Source: Excoecaria cochinchinensis
Taxonomy: Eukaryota > Streptophyta > Magnoliopsida > Malpighiales > Euphorbiaceae
Assembly (NCBI GenBank): GCA_947683425.1
Contig: CANTUQ010000076.1
Span: 2,728,001 to 2,792,000, forward strand
Length of the DNA stretch: 64,000 bases
Direction of reading: 5' to 3'
Below the pieces are notes generated by a model. The model was not told the origin of the DNA and did no database searches. It worked only from the letters and a program-made list of their open reading frames with translations. Made by a program: the position numbers and the translations under genes. Position 1 is the first letter of the stretch. Every line of letters starts with the position of its first letter. This document shows positions 36,001 through 48,631 of this stretch, piece by piece.

Positions 36001-36342
36001 GCAAAGTTACATGATGTGTTCCACGTTTCGATGCTTCGTCGGTACAGATCAGATCCTTCGCATGTTCTGTCAGTTCAGGATATCCAGGTTCAGCCAGACT
36101 TCTCTTATGATGAGGAACCGCGAGCTATTCTAGCTCGAGAAGTGAGACAGTTGAGGAATAAGCAGATTCCTTTGGTTAAAGTGTTGCGGATCCATCATGG
36201 AGTCGAGGAAGCGACTTGGGAACCAGAGGAGTCGATGAGAGCTCAGTATCCACAGTTATTCAGTTCAGGTGAGAATTTCGAGGACGAAATTCTTATTAGT
36301 AGGGGAGAGTTGTCACACCCCATTTGCCCCCTAGTAGAATGA
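33100..36342 (+). pseudogene. pol: Chromovirus pol: protease end, RT, RNase H, integrase, chromodomain
   Basis: The frame is the same as gag and is open from the TGA to 36342, with its first Met at 33136 (1068 residues). Visible in order: protease end (DLILGMDWLG); RT (MCIDYRQINKVTVKNKYPLP, FSKIDLRSGYYQ, MPFGLTNAPA, FIDD at 33976-33987); RNase H (IYSDASGVGLG near 34410, MHDLELAAV, DHKSLKYF, ADALSRK); integrase zinc finger (H-H-C-C, ending CLTCQQ) and core (ITMDFVSG, SIVSDRDSRF, DGQSERVIQ); GPYEIL...HDVFHVSML; and a chromodomain-like tail (EATWEPEESMRAQYPQLF). Chromodomains guide integration to particular chromatin. All catalytic acidic residues checked are present. The frame ends inside the 3' LTR. 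The copy cannot make a gag-pol fusion unless the TGA is read through. Confidence 0.93.
36301..36310 (+). other. Polypurine tract of the chromovirus
   Basis: AGGGGAGAG followed by T ends directly at the 3' LTR start. The decayed relative at 42331-42343 has AGGAGGGGAGAGT at the same place on the minus strand. Confidence 0.8.
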
Positions 36343-38758
36343 GCCTGTCTGTCTGTTCGTCTGTCTGTCTGTATGTGTAAGCATTCGCATGTGTACAGTA
36401 TTTCATAAGGGCATTTCAGTAAAATGTATGATTTTGGGGTTTATTTTTATGTGGGTGCATACATGGCATTAGTGTGTTTAATTAAATGAAATATACTTGT
36501 GTGCACTTGAGCATACTATATTAGGGTGTTATTAGTTGGGAATCACTTGTGTGCTTGTGCTCATATTATTGTAGGGTACATTTAATTGAGGTTGCATTAG
36601 GTGTGTGTAATGTGTGGAGTTAGGGTATGAGTGAGCAAGTTTCACCACCCAAGGAATTGACATGTGTATTAGGTTTGGGAAAAAGAATAAAGAAAGAAAA
36701 GAAAGGTGGAACAAAAATCAGATTCACGTTTTCCTTTCAAACTTCACATTCTTTTTCTTCTTCCTTTTCCCTTTCCTAATTACTACTCTCTGATAATCTA
36801 GTGTGGTTGTGGAAGTTGGTCACTCTTACTCCTAGCTTGGTAAGTGCATAATCTAGTATTTGTCTTACTGTAAATTGCATCTTCATCTTCTTCCTTGAGT
36901 TAGATTTAACTTAGGGTTTTCTTTGTGGATATTCTTGCTGTGATTGTGTTTAGCTGAAGCTCCACGTGATCCAAAGGGGAAAGAGGTTGCTGGACCTAGT
37001 GGAGCTAAGTGAGAGAGACTTAGATTTCAGGTTTGGGAACAATTGCTTGTGATCTGCATAATTTAAGTTTACTGGTATTTCTAGGGTTTATATGTTCTTG
37101 AACAATTTGAATGTAATTACCTTGAATTAGGTTGATTGAATTCTGGTTTGAGTTGTTTATATGATGTTTGAATTGTTTGGAATCTGCCTTGCAAGGTAAG
37201 AACAGGTTTATATGGACTTAAATCAAATTGGGATTGAAATCTGGAAATTCTGGAAAATCTGGAAATTTAGGTACTGTTCTTCGTCGCGCGATTTGCTACA
37301 CAGGAAGGCAAGTCACGTCGCGTGACTCTCGGTCACGACGTGACATGCCTGCTGAGAAGCCAGTCGCGTGGCCAGCTGAAGAACAAGCAAGTCACACGAC
37401 GTGATCTTCGGTCATGTCGTGCGACCTGCGAAGGAAAAAGGCAGATCACGCAACGTGATTTGCGAGGGAGAAGCAGCGTCACGTCGCGTGACCCTCGGTC
37501 ACGCCGTGACCTGCAGGAGCATTTCGTGATCCGCGAGGATCACGCAACGCATTTGGCGAGAAATAAGCAGGTCACGAGACGTGACCCTCGGTCACGCCGT
37601 GACATGCCTGTTGAATCGTCAGTTTTCTCCGCTCAGCTCGTTTTTCCGAAATTTCTTGGTTTTTAACTCAGAACTGAACTTGTTATTTCTTCAGAATGGA
37701 CTTTACTGTTGTATGATGCATATCTTACTGTTTGATGCCTCGATGTGCGTGATGGCATGATTTTCTGATGAATTATACGCTATATTCTGAAATGTGATCA
37801 TTGTGACGCATAGCCTGCTAGAGTCAAGTAAGTGGATAGTTAGGCATGCCTAATAGAGTCTTTAGCTGCAGCCCTCAGTTCAGTTTGGACCCCGATCAGG
37901 TCCCCGTTTGGTTCCTCGCGAACCCTTCAGTATAGAATCTTGTTTAAGATTCCCTCAGTATATAAATAACATGTTCTGATAAATGATATAATATTTGACT
38001 TGTACCTGTGAGGTACCCTCAGTATTCGATTCGTACCCGTAAGGTACCCTCAGTACACTCGTTATCCACTGTCTAGAGTCAGCAGGTATTCTTTGAATGT
38101 TAATGGAAATGTTCTGATCTGATATGGCTTTGAATGGAATATCTGAATGAGTTTAAGATGAATTACATGATGGTTGATTTTGTAATGCATATGAGATTCT
38201 GAAAGTATGGTATTTAAATATGGGTATGTTTATATAATGTATGCAACAGTCCTTGCATTCTGCCATTGTGAATGTGTTATGCCTTGACGACCACTGTGAG
38301 TGGCCGTCCATAATTTATGTGTGTTTCCCCACTAAGCGTTTTATCGCTTAGCACGGTGTTTTTATCCGTGCAGGTGCGGAAGACGTTTTGCCTTGAGAGA
38401 GTCGCCGTTATCAAGCCAACACAGAAGGGATTAGTGTAGGGCTCAGTGTTGTATCAATTATTGATTCTTTTTGTATAGAACTCTCTGTATCAGCTTCCGC
38501 TTTTGTATCTATATTTTGTATATGTAATATTATTTATATCAGCTTGTTGATCTGATCATTACTGTAATATTTTAATTATAGTAATGCATGATCAGCTTTT
38601 GCTTTCTGCTTGTTAAGTTTTTAATTATTCTGTATTTCTGAATGTATGTTATGAATAAATGTATACTTTACTTTGTATCAGTTTGGTGACACCTTGTCTC
38701 ATACGGCTTCTCACTCCTTATCGGATGGGAACGCCTACTATGGGAAGGGGGTGTTACA
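36311..38758 (+). repeat. 3' LTR of the chromovirus
   Basis: A 2448 bp partner of the 5' LTR. Differences lie near 29690/36861, 30031/37202, five sites in the CpG array, and 30835/38006, plus a 1-bp deletion near 38740. Five of the eight substitutions fall in the CpG array, and four of those change a CpG to TpG or CpA. The CTAAGCG stem is at 38332-38351. Confidence 0.95.
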
Positions 38759-38763
38759 TTTGA
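38759..38763. other. Target-site duplication of the chromovirus, right copy
   Basis: TTTGA, identical to 29135-29139. Confidence 0.9.
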
Positions 38764-39379
38764 TCTTATTTGAGTGTTTAAATTAAAGTTCATTTCTCTT
38801 TGGGCCCTTATAATTAATTTTGGGGCAACATGATTTAATTTTCTTTTGGGATTGTATTCCGTCCCAATTTATGTTTGTCAAGTCTCCTCTTATTGGGGTT
38901 GTATTCTCCCCCTATCTCCTTTTGTAATTGTGTGCTTGCGTGTTTATTTGCTTTCCTTCATCGCTTTCATTTATTGCTTTATCTATAGCTTTCCTTTATT
39001 CGCTTTTTGAATGTTTGTAGTGCACTTTAATTAAACGCATAAATCGTGTGAGATAAGGAATAGAATTTTAGGAAGTTAAAAACTCATTTATAATTAACCA
39101 AAGCATAAATAAGAGTGAAGTTCCGAATACCAATCTCTGGTCTAGACCAATAAGAGGTTAGAGACTTTTCCCAATTTCTTGTAAATTGGGTGGCGACTCT
39201 ATGATACCTCAAAGGTGCCTAAAGGCGTCGTGGGGCTAGATCTTCCTTTCCAATGTTCTATTGGGAAGGAAGCATCCAAGATGTCTCATGACGTCCATGA
39301 TCAAAAATATGCGAACCAATCTCTCGAATCCTAAAAGCGAATTCCACGAGGGCCCTTGCTGGGTCCGGCACGCGTCACA

Positions 39380-40579
39380 AATGCATTTATCATGCACATA
39401 CCATATAAAAATATCCTAAAATCATACACATTTAATAGAAAGAGTGGGATATTGTATCCACTAACCTCATTTTCTTATTCTCCACTCCTTAATCTTCCTT
39501 TTTCTTGCCTTAATCCTTTGAAACACCATCACTTCCTTTGAATACCTTAAGTGGCCAAATATGTTCATCAAAGAAATCACCATAAATTTACTTTCTTTTT
39601 CCAATATAATTATATAAACATCATCTACATACCCTAAAATACCTATTTGAGCCTTTAAATCAAATTATAGAATCCTAAATCACTTATCTCATTTTTAAGA
39701 CATAACCTTTGTCACTTGCTTTTTCCCACTTCTTTCACTTCAATTAAGCTTTTGAGACCATTACTAATGAAAAAAGAAGCTGAATTGTACTAGAAAGGCT
39801 TTAATTTGTTGATAAATTTAGAAGAGAGATGAAGAAAACATGGAGAGATGGAGGAGGAGGTAGTTCGGCCATGGAGGGTGAGAGAAAGGGGAAGAGAATA
39901 TTAGAAAGAGGCATATTTTTCTTCCTTTTATAGATCCTTTTAATGGGCCCTTATAGTGTGTCCTAAATGGGCCAACCCATATATAAGCCCAAATGCCTTT
40001 ATTCACCCATTTTCTCACTCTAATTTATTTCTCCCACTATCAAAACTTAAATTCTCTCAAAATAAATTCCATAATTCTCAAAATATTTACATCATGGTTC
40101 CACGAATATTTTCGGCTCAATCGGAAACCGTTTCCCGATCTTATAATCATTTACCTGTCCAATAACTAAATTTTCAGTGTCACAAAAAAATTAAATTTTC
40201 AACACCGTTAGATTCTAATCATTTATACGATCGCGTCCATATTTTCAGAATATTTTTCTGAGGTCGGTAACTCAAGTTATGGTCCAGTCAAACTTGGTCA
40301 AAACTGGTCAAACCGGCTGATTTTTGCCTATCAGAGTTGACCGATGGCCGTCCCTCATCCACTAATGCCTAAAATCAAATTTTCCACTTGTTTTCGCATT
40401 ATCATGGCCTATTTGACCTCCGTTTAACCCCAAATTTCATATTTGGACTCCTACTGACCTCCTCTTTCCAATGATCAAATAAAATATTTTTTGAGTCCAA
40501 AAAATACTATTCACCCTGGTGTCCCTATTCCTGGTCTAAAAATCATTATTCATGAAAATTACAATTTTGGGCCTTTACA
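39380..40579 (-). repeat. LTR fragment, family C, minus strand
   Basis: Read on the minus strand it starts TGTAAAGGCCCAAAATTG at 40579 and parallels the plus-strand sequence from 44498 (TGTAATAGTCTAAAAATT, CATGAATA, CAAGTTTGACTGG against CAAGGTTTGACTGGG, GAGAATTATGGAATTTATTTT). A TATA box (CTATAAAAGG, plus positions 39924-39933) and a CT-rich leader follow. The lower end against LTR3 cannot be placed exactly. Confidence 0.6.
39924..39933 (-). promoter_or_regulatory. TATA box in family C LTR
   Basis: CTATAAAAGG on the minus strand, at the position equivalent to CTATAAATACC near 45069 in the plus-strand relative. Confidence 0.55.
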
Positions 40580-42330
40580 AACATTATATCATTTGATATC
40601 TTGCATACCCATATGGCTTATCAAACAAGCCCACACTTCATTATATATATTCACATGGATAAACACATTTTTCATTACCATATGCAAAATCATTCATAGA
40701 CCAGATATAATATTTCACACAAAATAGGGTAACTAACAATCATAGTTCTGTCGCGCTCGCGATAGACCTAAACTCTCCCTCCTGTCGAGCACGTGTCCTA
40801 AGTCACGGACGTGACAGGGCATAGAAAGACTTCTGTCGTGCTCGTGCTCATTCCCGTACTTGCGACAGAACACAGCCTAGCGAAGTTCGCCTTGCGGAGC
40901 CCTCTATCGCACTTGCGGCCCTTGTCGCGCTTGAGATATAGCTTGAACTATACATTCAAACTCCTACAATAATTACCACTTTCAAGCACTTTCCCTATTC
41001 CATATATATGACTTCTGAACCAAACCAGAACATCACCTTCAGCCAAAATGGCCTTCTAACCAAATGATCCCTTTTGTTTTAACTTTCTAATAGCACCAAT
41101 CTCAATACATGGACTCAAAACCAAGGAGGTATGGCCAAGGGAACACAATTGCTCCCAAGGCCATCCTCCAGAACTTTAGCTAAAAATATGGGCAATTTTG
41201 AAGACCTTAAAGTTCCCAACACAAAAGGAATATTTCTATAGCAATTATAGACATGGACATTATGATTCTAATCCAATTAATCTCATTCATCTTAGAGTTA
41301 TAAAACTCATTTTATACCACAAACAATCCAAATAGGTTAATATAAACCTCAAAACCAGTTTGCCCTATTAAGCTTATCAAGCTTAAAACTAATCAAATTG
41401 TCAAAACCAATTCTCCAAACTCAATCTAGACTACTTTAACACATGCATGAACACTTCGGCACATTTGACTTCACAATATATATCCATTAGTTCAAAAGTT
41501 ATACAGCAAGTTCTCAAGTCTCTAAAAACATAGTTTCATGCTTGTAGGTTAATAAACTTCATAGCAATCAATTTAACATAATAATACACATCTGCAATTC
41601 AATTCAACACACAACATAATTATGGATTTCAAATTATAACCACTACCAATTTAGCACACACAAACACATAGTTTCCCAAAGCTTTACTCCTTTTCTCCAA
41701 TGAGCTCACTTAGCACTTGACTCTCCAAGCTTCTCCTTTCCTTTAACTTTTTTGGTTTTTTCCACTACAACACACATCTAATTTTCTAAAATGGGAAAAG
41801 GGGATCAATTCCAAATCAATACAGAAAAGAAAAAGGAAAAGAATAAGAATCTAACATAGCCACTTACCTTGACTTGCCAAGAATACACACACAGCTCAGA
41901 AATTAATCAACCAATAAGAGTTCTATGAACTAAGAACTGAAGAAGAAGAAGAAGAAGAAGAAGAAGAAGAAGAAGAAGAAGAGAAGATTGGGACCTAGGG
42001 AATAACTGGCTAAAGAGTGTAGAATAAGACAATTTCTGCCTCTTTCCAATCCCTTATATTTCATGTAAGGATTGAGTTGGCAAAGGCAGCTCTCAACACA
42101 TGGAATGCACTAGCCATAGGTTAGGTTAATCTAATCTCACTTAGCCTTAATTAATCCTTCTCTTAATTAATCATGCACAATTACATCTTAGTCACTTAAC
42201 TAATTTAATTCATGCAATTAAGTCCTCTTTTCTAATTACACTTAAATCTAAAATTAGAAACACAAAATCAAACTTGTCTAATTATCGTAATTAAGCAAAA
42301 TGCTACCAGGGTAGATTTTGGATCATTACA
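40580..42330 (-). repeat. LTR fragment, family D, minus strand
   Basis: On the minus strand it starts TGTAATGATCCAAAATC at 42330, directly after a polypurine tract and the decayed pol at 42344-44497, so it is that element's 3' LTR. It contains a GAA/TTC repeat (41938-41982) and a CpG-rich block (40745-40935) with TCTGTCGCGCTCGCGATAG-type palindromes. Its 3' end is cut off by the family C LTR at 40579. A plus-strand relative begins at 46171. Confidence 0.65.
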
Positions 42331-42343
42331 ACTCTCCCCTCCT
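42331..42343 (-). other. Polypurine tract of the decayed minus-strand chromovirus
   Basis: AGGAGGGGAGAGT on the minus strand, adjacent to the LTR start. The text before it (GAATTTCGTGGACGAAATTC) parallels the complete element (GAATTTCGAGGACGAAATTC). Confidence 0.75.
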
Positions 42344-44497
42344 AAAAAGAATTTCGTCCACGAAATTCATACCTGTACTGAACAGATGAGGGTATTGAGC
42401 TTGCATCACTAATTCAAGTTCCCATGTTGCTTCTTCGATCCAATGATGTTGCCAAAACACTTTTACTATTGGAACTTGTTTATTCCGAAGTTGCTTCACT
42501 TCTTATGCCAATATTGCTTGAGGTTTCTCATCATAAGAGAAATCTAGTTGCACTTGCACATCTTGCACTGACAAAAACTTGTGACTTATCTGAACAATAC
42601 CTTTGAAGCATAGACACATGGAATACATCATGAAGCTTAGCTAAAGCTGGAGGTAAGGCTAACCAATATGCCACTGTCCTAACTCTTTCCAACACTTCAT
42701 AAGGTCCAATGAATTTCGGATTAAGTTTCCCTTTCTTTCTAAACCGAAGCACTTTTCTTTAAGCATATACATTCAAAAAGGCTTTGTCACCCGCATCAAA
42801 CTCTATATCCTTTCTCTTCAAATTCACATAGTACTTTTTCCTGTCACTTGTACCCTTCAACCGCTGTTGGATAATCTTTGCTTCTTCTTCAATATCTCTT
42901 ACAAGATCAGAACCAATTATCTTATGCTCGTTCAACTCTATCCAATATATAGGATGTTGACATTTCTACCTTAAAGAGCTTCATAAGGTGCCATGCCGAT
43001 ACTCACTTGATGACTATTACTGTATGCAAATTCCATCAATGGAATGTACTTATCCCAACTTTTAGAAAAGTCCAAAACACAAGCTCGAAGCAAATCTTTT
43101 AACACTTGATTACTCTTTCTGAATGTCCATCAGTCTGTGGATAAAAAGTTGTACTAAAATGTAGTCATGTACCAAGTGCAGATTGTAAACCTTTCCAGAA
43201 CTTTGAAGTAAATCTCGGGTCTCGATCAGATACAATGGATAAAGGAATACCATGAAGTCGCACAATCTCAGTTACATATAGTTCAGCCAAATGATCCATA
43301 GAGTAATCAAGTCGAATCGGTATAAATTGAGCTAACTTGAAAAATCGATCAACAATCACCCATACAGAATCGTGTTGTTTAGATGTCATTGGAAGACCTG
43401 TTACAAAATCCATGGTAATATTATCCCATTTCCACTATGGAAACGGAATAGGGTTCAACAAACCCGATGGAACTTGATGTTTCGCTTTCACTTACTGATA
43501 AGTCAAACACTTAGAAAATACTCAACCACATCTTTCTTCATATTAGGCCACAAATAAAACTATTTCAAATCCTGATACATCTTATTGTCACCTGGATGCA
43601 TAGTAAATACCGTATTATGAGCTTCATGTAAAAGCTTCTTTTTTAACTTTTTATCATTTACTATGCACAATCGATCTTGATAATACAGAACACCTTCCAT
43701 ATTTAGTGAATAATTAGTCTTGTTATCATTTCTAATTGATTGCAGAATCTATTGCAACTTAGGATCATCTTTCTGTGCATCCACTATCTCTTTCTTCAAA
43801 CTAGGTCTTTCTTTTAACTGAGCTATTATAGCTCTAACAGATGCAAATCTCCATTGATATGCTGTAATGTCAAAGCTGAAATGGACTTATTACTCAAAGC
43901 ATCAGCTACTATATTAGCTTTTCCCGGATGGTAATCCATAATGCAGTCATAATTTTTAAATAGCTCAAGCCATCTCCTCTGTCTCAAATTCAACTCTTTT
44001 TGAGTAAGCAAATATTTGAGACTCTTATGATCAGTAAAAATCTTACATCTTTTACCATACAAATAATGGCGCCAAATCATTAAAGCAAACACTACAACAG
44101 CTAATTCAAGATCATGCATCGGGTAGTTATGTTTATGCAGATTCCCCTATCTTGATGCATAGGCTACTACTTTCCCATTTTGCATCAATACACATCCAAA
44201 TCCAATTCCAGATGCATAGCTATACATAGCGTACTCTTTACCTGAAATGGGTTAGGTCAGAATTGGTACTTTAACTAGCATCTTTTTCAACTGTTCAAGA
44301 ATAGCATGATACTTATCTGACCATATGAACTTAACCCCTTTACGAAGTAACTTGGTGAGCGGAAAAGTAATAACTAAAAACCCTTTTATAAAATGCTGAT
44401 AATAACCAACTAAACCAAAAAAACTTCTAATCTCAGGCACATTTCAAAGTGGTTTCCAACTCAGAACTGCTTATATTTTAGCCGAATCAACTTTAAT
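42344..44497 (-). pseudogene. Decayed chromovirus pol, minus strand
   Basis: Read leftward from 44497 the pieces are the RT connection (PEIRSFFGLVGYYQHFIKGF), RNase H (MHDLELAVVVFALMIWRHYL, DHKSLKYLLTQKELN, DYHPGKANIVADALS), integrase core (MDFVTGLP, VWVIVDRF, SIVSDRDPRF) and the integrase tail (KFIGPYEVLERV, HDVFHVSMLQRY). All are similar to the complete element but spread over frames with many stops. The N-terminal RT, protease and gag are missing, replaced at 44498 by a plus-strand LTR. It is an old relative of the element at 29140-38758, without function. Confidence 0.88.
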
Positions 44498-46170
44498 TGT
44501 AATAGTCTAAAAATTTTTAAAGTCATGAATAGTGTTTTCCAATAGTGAATAGTGCACCCGAGAAAAAATAACACCTGGTGGCAAAAAATATTTTATTCGA
44601 CCATAGAACCATCAGAAAATACTAGTCACACTGAGTCCAGTGGTAAAATTTTGAGTGAAATGAGTTAAAATAGGTCTTCAAAAGTCAAAAATAAGAAAAA
44701 GCACTAGACCGTATTAAGGGATCTCGATTTGACCAAGGTTTGACTGGGCCTCTAAAAATAGTAAATGATCTCTAAAAAATATTTTAAGGGTATGGACAAG
44801 CTTAGAATAATATTTAGAAATTTTTGATAGTGAAAAATTAATTTTACGGTAACATTGAAAATTATCGAACGAAAATGGATTTCGATTGAGCTAAAAAATT
44901 TTATACAAACTTAATTAATTATTTTGAGAATTATGGAATTTATTTTGGGAGGAATTGAGCTTGAAAAGTGGAAGGAATGATTTAGGGTTACATAATGGGC
45001 TTAAAAATGGAAAATGGGCTTGAAGTGGTTAAACCACCTTAGTTGGACTGGCCCAGCCACAAACCAGCCTATAAATACCCTAAATATTAGAATTCTCTAG
45101 CAAATTATGGAGCTCTCTCTCCATTCTTCACCCATTCTCTCTAGGCCAAATTGTTCCTCTTTTTCTCTCCACCAAATTTCTCTTCCTATTCCAATTTCTC
45201 CCCAAATTTAAGCCTCATTAGTAAAACTCAACCCCTCTACAACCTAATTGCATCCTTTGGAGCTCAATTAGAGTGAGAGAATTAGGAAAATTCAAGTGTG
45301 CAAAGTCTAGGGCACAAATTGAGGTAAGAGAAATAGAAGTTTTTAAATTGGTTTAATGGTTCTAATAGGTAAATTTGGGTATGTAGAGTGTAATTCTGTA
45401 ATTATATTATAAATAAAAGGCATGAATTTGATGGAATTTCAATGATTGAATTCGGCCACCATTAGGTAACAAGGAAAGAGAAAGCTTGCCAAAGGGAAAA
45501 GGTAAGGAAAAGGAAGTCCAAGAAGAGTTGAACAAGAAATCAAGGTTAGTGGTTACAAAATCCACCTATTTCCAATGATTTAGATTGAATTTATGTTATG
45601 TTTTAATGGTAACTATGTGATAAATGTGTGTTTAATTGAAATAAATATTATAGACATGCATTTGGATGTTAGAAATGATGATTGTAATGCTTAAATTAAG
45701 AAGAAATAAATGGTATGGAAATTACTTAGTGTTGGCTAAATGGATTCTTAAAGATAACCTAAGTAAAATTGATGATTTAATATAAATTATGTGTATTTAC
45801 AAGTTAATTTAGGTGTAATATAGTTAAATGAATGACAATTGAGTGAAAAGAAAAATGGAATATGAAGAATCATGTGTAAGCTGAATGGTAACTTTAGGGT
45901 TATTATAGCGTAAAGTGGAAATTTGTTAAAAATATTGACATAAATTGAATATATAATGTAAATTGGGTGTATGGTAATTTATTTGGAATTAATTGAACAT
46001 ATATGAATATTTTAGAGAGTAATAATGCATTATGTTTATATTCGAAAATCATGCCGAATGTGTAATTTAATGAATTTATAGCGTGAATGGTGATTGGAAT
46101 ACTTAAGTGAAAAATTGATAACGTTTTAGTAAGAAAAGAATGAATTATGCAGGAAACTATGGTGATGACC
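44498..46170 (+). repeat. LTR, family C, plus strand
   Basis: Starts TGTAATAGTCTAAAAA at the break in pol. A TATA box (CTATAAATACC, about 45069) and a CT-rich leader with ATTCTCTCTAGG follow. Similarity to 39380-40579 on the opposite strand defines the family. Its end, at or before 46170 where family D begins, is not certain. No coding region. Confidence 0.6.
45069..45079 (+). promoter_or_regulatory. TATA box in family C LTR
   Basis: CTATAAATACC about 570 bp into the LTR, followed by a pyrimidine-rich transcribed-leader-like stretch. Confidence 0.6.
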
Positions 46171-46615
46171 TGTAATGATCCGAAATTCACCCTAGTAGCA
46201 TTGTGCACGATTAGGGTGATTTGGTGAGTTTAAATTAGAGTTTATCATTTTCGGACTAAATTGTAATTGAGAATTAAGGACTTAATTGCATGAAATAAAT
46301 AAGTTAAGTGACTAAAGTGTAATTTTGCATGATTAGTGTTAAAAGAGAGTTAATTAAGTTAAGTTAGGTTATTTAGTTAATTAGCTTTAATTATAGTGGA
46401 AGTGGAATCCATGTGTCAAGCTTGTCTTTTGACACCTAGCAATTTGCGTGCATATATATTGAGTGAGTTGAGGCAAAGTTTGTCATATTTTTTGCATTGT
46501 TGACTGGCCATTCTCCCTAGTTCCAATTTCTGTTCTCTCATTTATTCTTCATTCCTTCTTCATCTTCTTCTTGCTTCTTCTTCTTCTTCATTTGAACTTT
46601 CAAGAGTTTTGGATT
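46171..46615 (+). repeat. LTR fragment, family D, plus strand
   Basis: Starts TGTAATGATCCGAAATTC and matches the minus-strand LTR start at 42330, including CTTAATTGCATGAA and the TTC repeat near the end. It is cut at 46616 by the Tekay-like LTR. Confidence 0.65.
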
Positions 46616-47331
46616 TATCACACCCCGTTTGCCCCCTAGTAGTTGAGCCATGTGTATATGTGCATGTGGGAGTGTTTTGGCATGTGTTCAGGGTATTTTG
46701 GATAATATGTATGCTTTGTGGGCTTTATTAGAGTGTGGGTGCATATATGATATTAGGATGTGAGTAATTGGGTCTTGCTAGTGTGTGCATGCTCATAAGG
46801 GAGTAGGGTGTGCATTAGTGAGGGTTAGTATTGTGTGTGGTGTCTTGCATGGGAGTAGGGTGTGAATTATCAAAACCCACCAATCTCAAGGTGACATGTG
46901 GCAAGGGAAATTAAGAAGGGGTATATAAAGAGAGGAGAGAGAAAAAGAGGGTAGAATTTTGCCCTAGCTTTTTCGTTCTCTTCCTCCTTCCCTCTTTTGC
47001 TTCTTCTTCCTTCCTCTTCCTCTTGATACACCTTAATTCTTTCTCTTCTTGGTTGTTTTGTTGATTGATCTTGGTAATTCTCAAGAGCTTTATTGGTAAG
47101 TTAGTGAGTTTCTCTTCTTCTTCATCTCTTTTCTTTTGATTTGGTTAGATGTGTTCTTAACTTAGGATTTTTGTGTGTTTGTGTGGTTCTTAGGTTTCCC
47201 TGGTTTAGAAGCGCCTACTCGAGATCCCAAGGGGAAAGAGAAGTCGAGAGGGAGCGGAGCTTGCCACTAGGAGTATAGAAATTTAAGGTTTGGGAATTAT
47301 TTGAATTTGTGCATTTTTGTGATTTGGTATG
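46616..47331 (+). repeat. Truncated LTR related to the complete chromovirus
   Basis: ATCACACCCCGTTTGCCCCC parallels the LTR start at 29140. Later blocks (CCCAAGGGGAAAGAG, GGTTTGGGAATTA) also match. It has a clear TATA box (about 46921). The right part is cut by the minus-strand Tat element at 47332. Confidence 0.7.
46921..46930 (+). promoter_or_regulatory. TATA box in Tekay-like LTR
   Basis: GTATATAAAG followed by a purine-rich stretch and a CT-rich leader. The young complete element lacks this match. Confidence 0.65.
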
Positions 47332-48598
47332 TGTGACGTGCGCTGAACCTAGCAAAGGCCCTCGTAGGCGAGACCCGCTTTTAGGGCTCGAGGGATTGGT
47401 TCGCGTCTTTTAATCTTAGGCAACATGAGACATTTTGGAATTCCTTACCCAATAGAACATTGGAAAGTTCATCTAGTCCCATGAAGCCTTTAGGCACCTT
47501 TGAGGTATTTTGGAGTCGCCACCCAATATACAACAAATTGGGAAATGTCATCTAACCTCTACGGTCTAAACTAGAGAAGGTGTTCGAAACTTCACTCTTA
47601 TTTATGCCTTGGTTTAATATAAGGGAGTTTTTAAATTTGAAAATTCTATCTCTCTCCTCACGCGATTAGTGCAATTTATTGAAAGTGCATTTCAAGTATC
47701 AAGAAAGCGATAAAATGAAAGCTGTAAAGAAAGCGGTAAATAAAGTGGTAAACACGCCATTTAAAAAGAAGAAATTGGGACAAATACAATCCCCCAAATG
47801 AAAAGAGAAGCTGAATAAAATTTAAAATGGAAATCAGGACAGAATACAATCTCCAAGTGAAAGAAAATAAAATTGCCCCAAAAATAATTAATTATAAGGG
47901 CCCACAAGATATATGAACATAAATCTAAAACAGACAAAAGAAAATCACACATAGAAAATGACATACATAAATCGGGATATTTATTCGATTTAGGAACATT
48001 GGTTCCCTCATGCTTATTTGAAGAGGGATCGAAGAGTTATTTTGACTATTGGGTTGAAAACCGAGATGAGTAATCCCATTTTTAGAAAATTTAACTCTTC
48101 ATTTTAATTCGTGATATTTTTCATTCCTTTGCTAAAACCGAGGACATTGGTCTTAATTTATTAGTAAAAATCCCAATTTGATTGTACAAAATATTTTTGT
48201 GATTTTTATTTGGCACGCGTATCAAATAAACTTATTTTGTTTACAAACAAAACACAGTCACATAAATAGGGATAGGAAATGTCTCACGCAAGTGATATAA
48301 ACTCGTACGTGGCGCGAGGAATTTGGTCACGATAAATGCTCAAACAAATAAGCATGACATTTTAGCCCCAATAAAAAAAATAATAAAAATATTAGTAATA
48401 ATTCCAAAATTAAGCAAATAAAGGAAATCTAATATAAATTAATACACCAATAAAATGTAGAATAAATTAACTTAAACACATTAATTTAATATACGAACAT
48501 CACACATAAAATAAAAAATCATGCAAGGTACATTAATAATAATAACCATAGCTAAATCATGAAATAACACCTTGCAAAATATGATGACAATAGAAAAT

Positions 48599-48631
<33 letters not shown>

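Larger units (their letters stand above)
29140..38758 (+). mobile_element. Complete Ty3/gypsy chromovirus, Tekay/Del-like
   Basis: This 9619 bp element has two LTRs (29140-31588 and 36311-38758), an initiator-Met-tRNA primer site, a gag-protease-RT-RNase H-integrase-chromodomain frame and a polypurine tract next to the 3' LTR. A perfect TTTGA duplication surrounds it. The LTRs differ at eight positions plus one 1-bp indel, about 0.33 percent. With the rate often used for grass LTRs (1.3e-8 per site per year, an assumption here) this is about 0.13 million years. The only coding break I see is one TGA at 33097. The Tekay/Del placement is inferred from long LTRs, FIDD-type RT and a C-terminal chromodomain-like tail. 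Confidence 0.95.
26799..39379 (+). repeat. LTR3 of Tat-type element, split by a chromovirus
   Basis: The LTR begins TGTAGACACCGGGTTCC (26799), is interrupted at 29139, resumes after 38763 and ends GGCACGCGTCACA (39379). Without the insertion and its duplicated TTTGA it is about 2.96 kb. The join is supported by LTR1, where the uninterrupted text (CTTATGTTTGATTTTG near 12135) continues across the same point. It has a GC-rich island (27150-27370), GAGTAAATACTTTGG (27843), a TTA microsatellite (28140-28510) and CCCAAT plus TGGCGACTCTA (39171-39201). Array 4 and a polypurine tract precede it. Confidence 0.85.
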
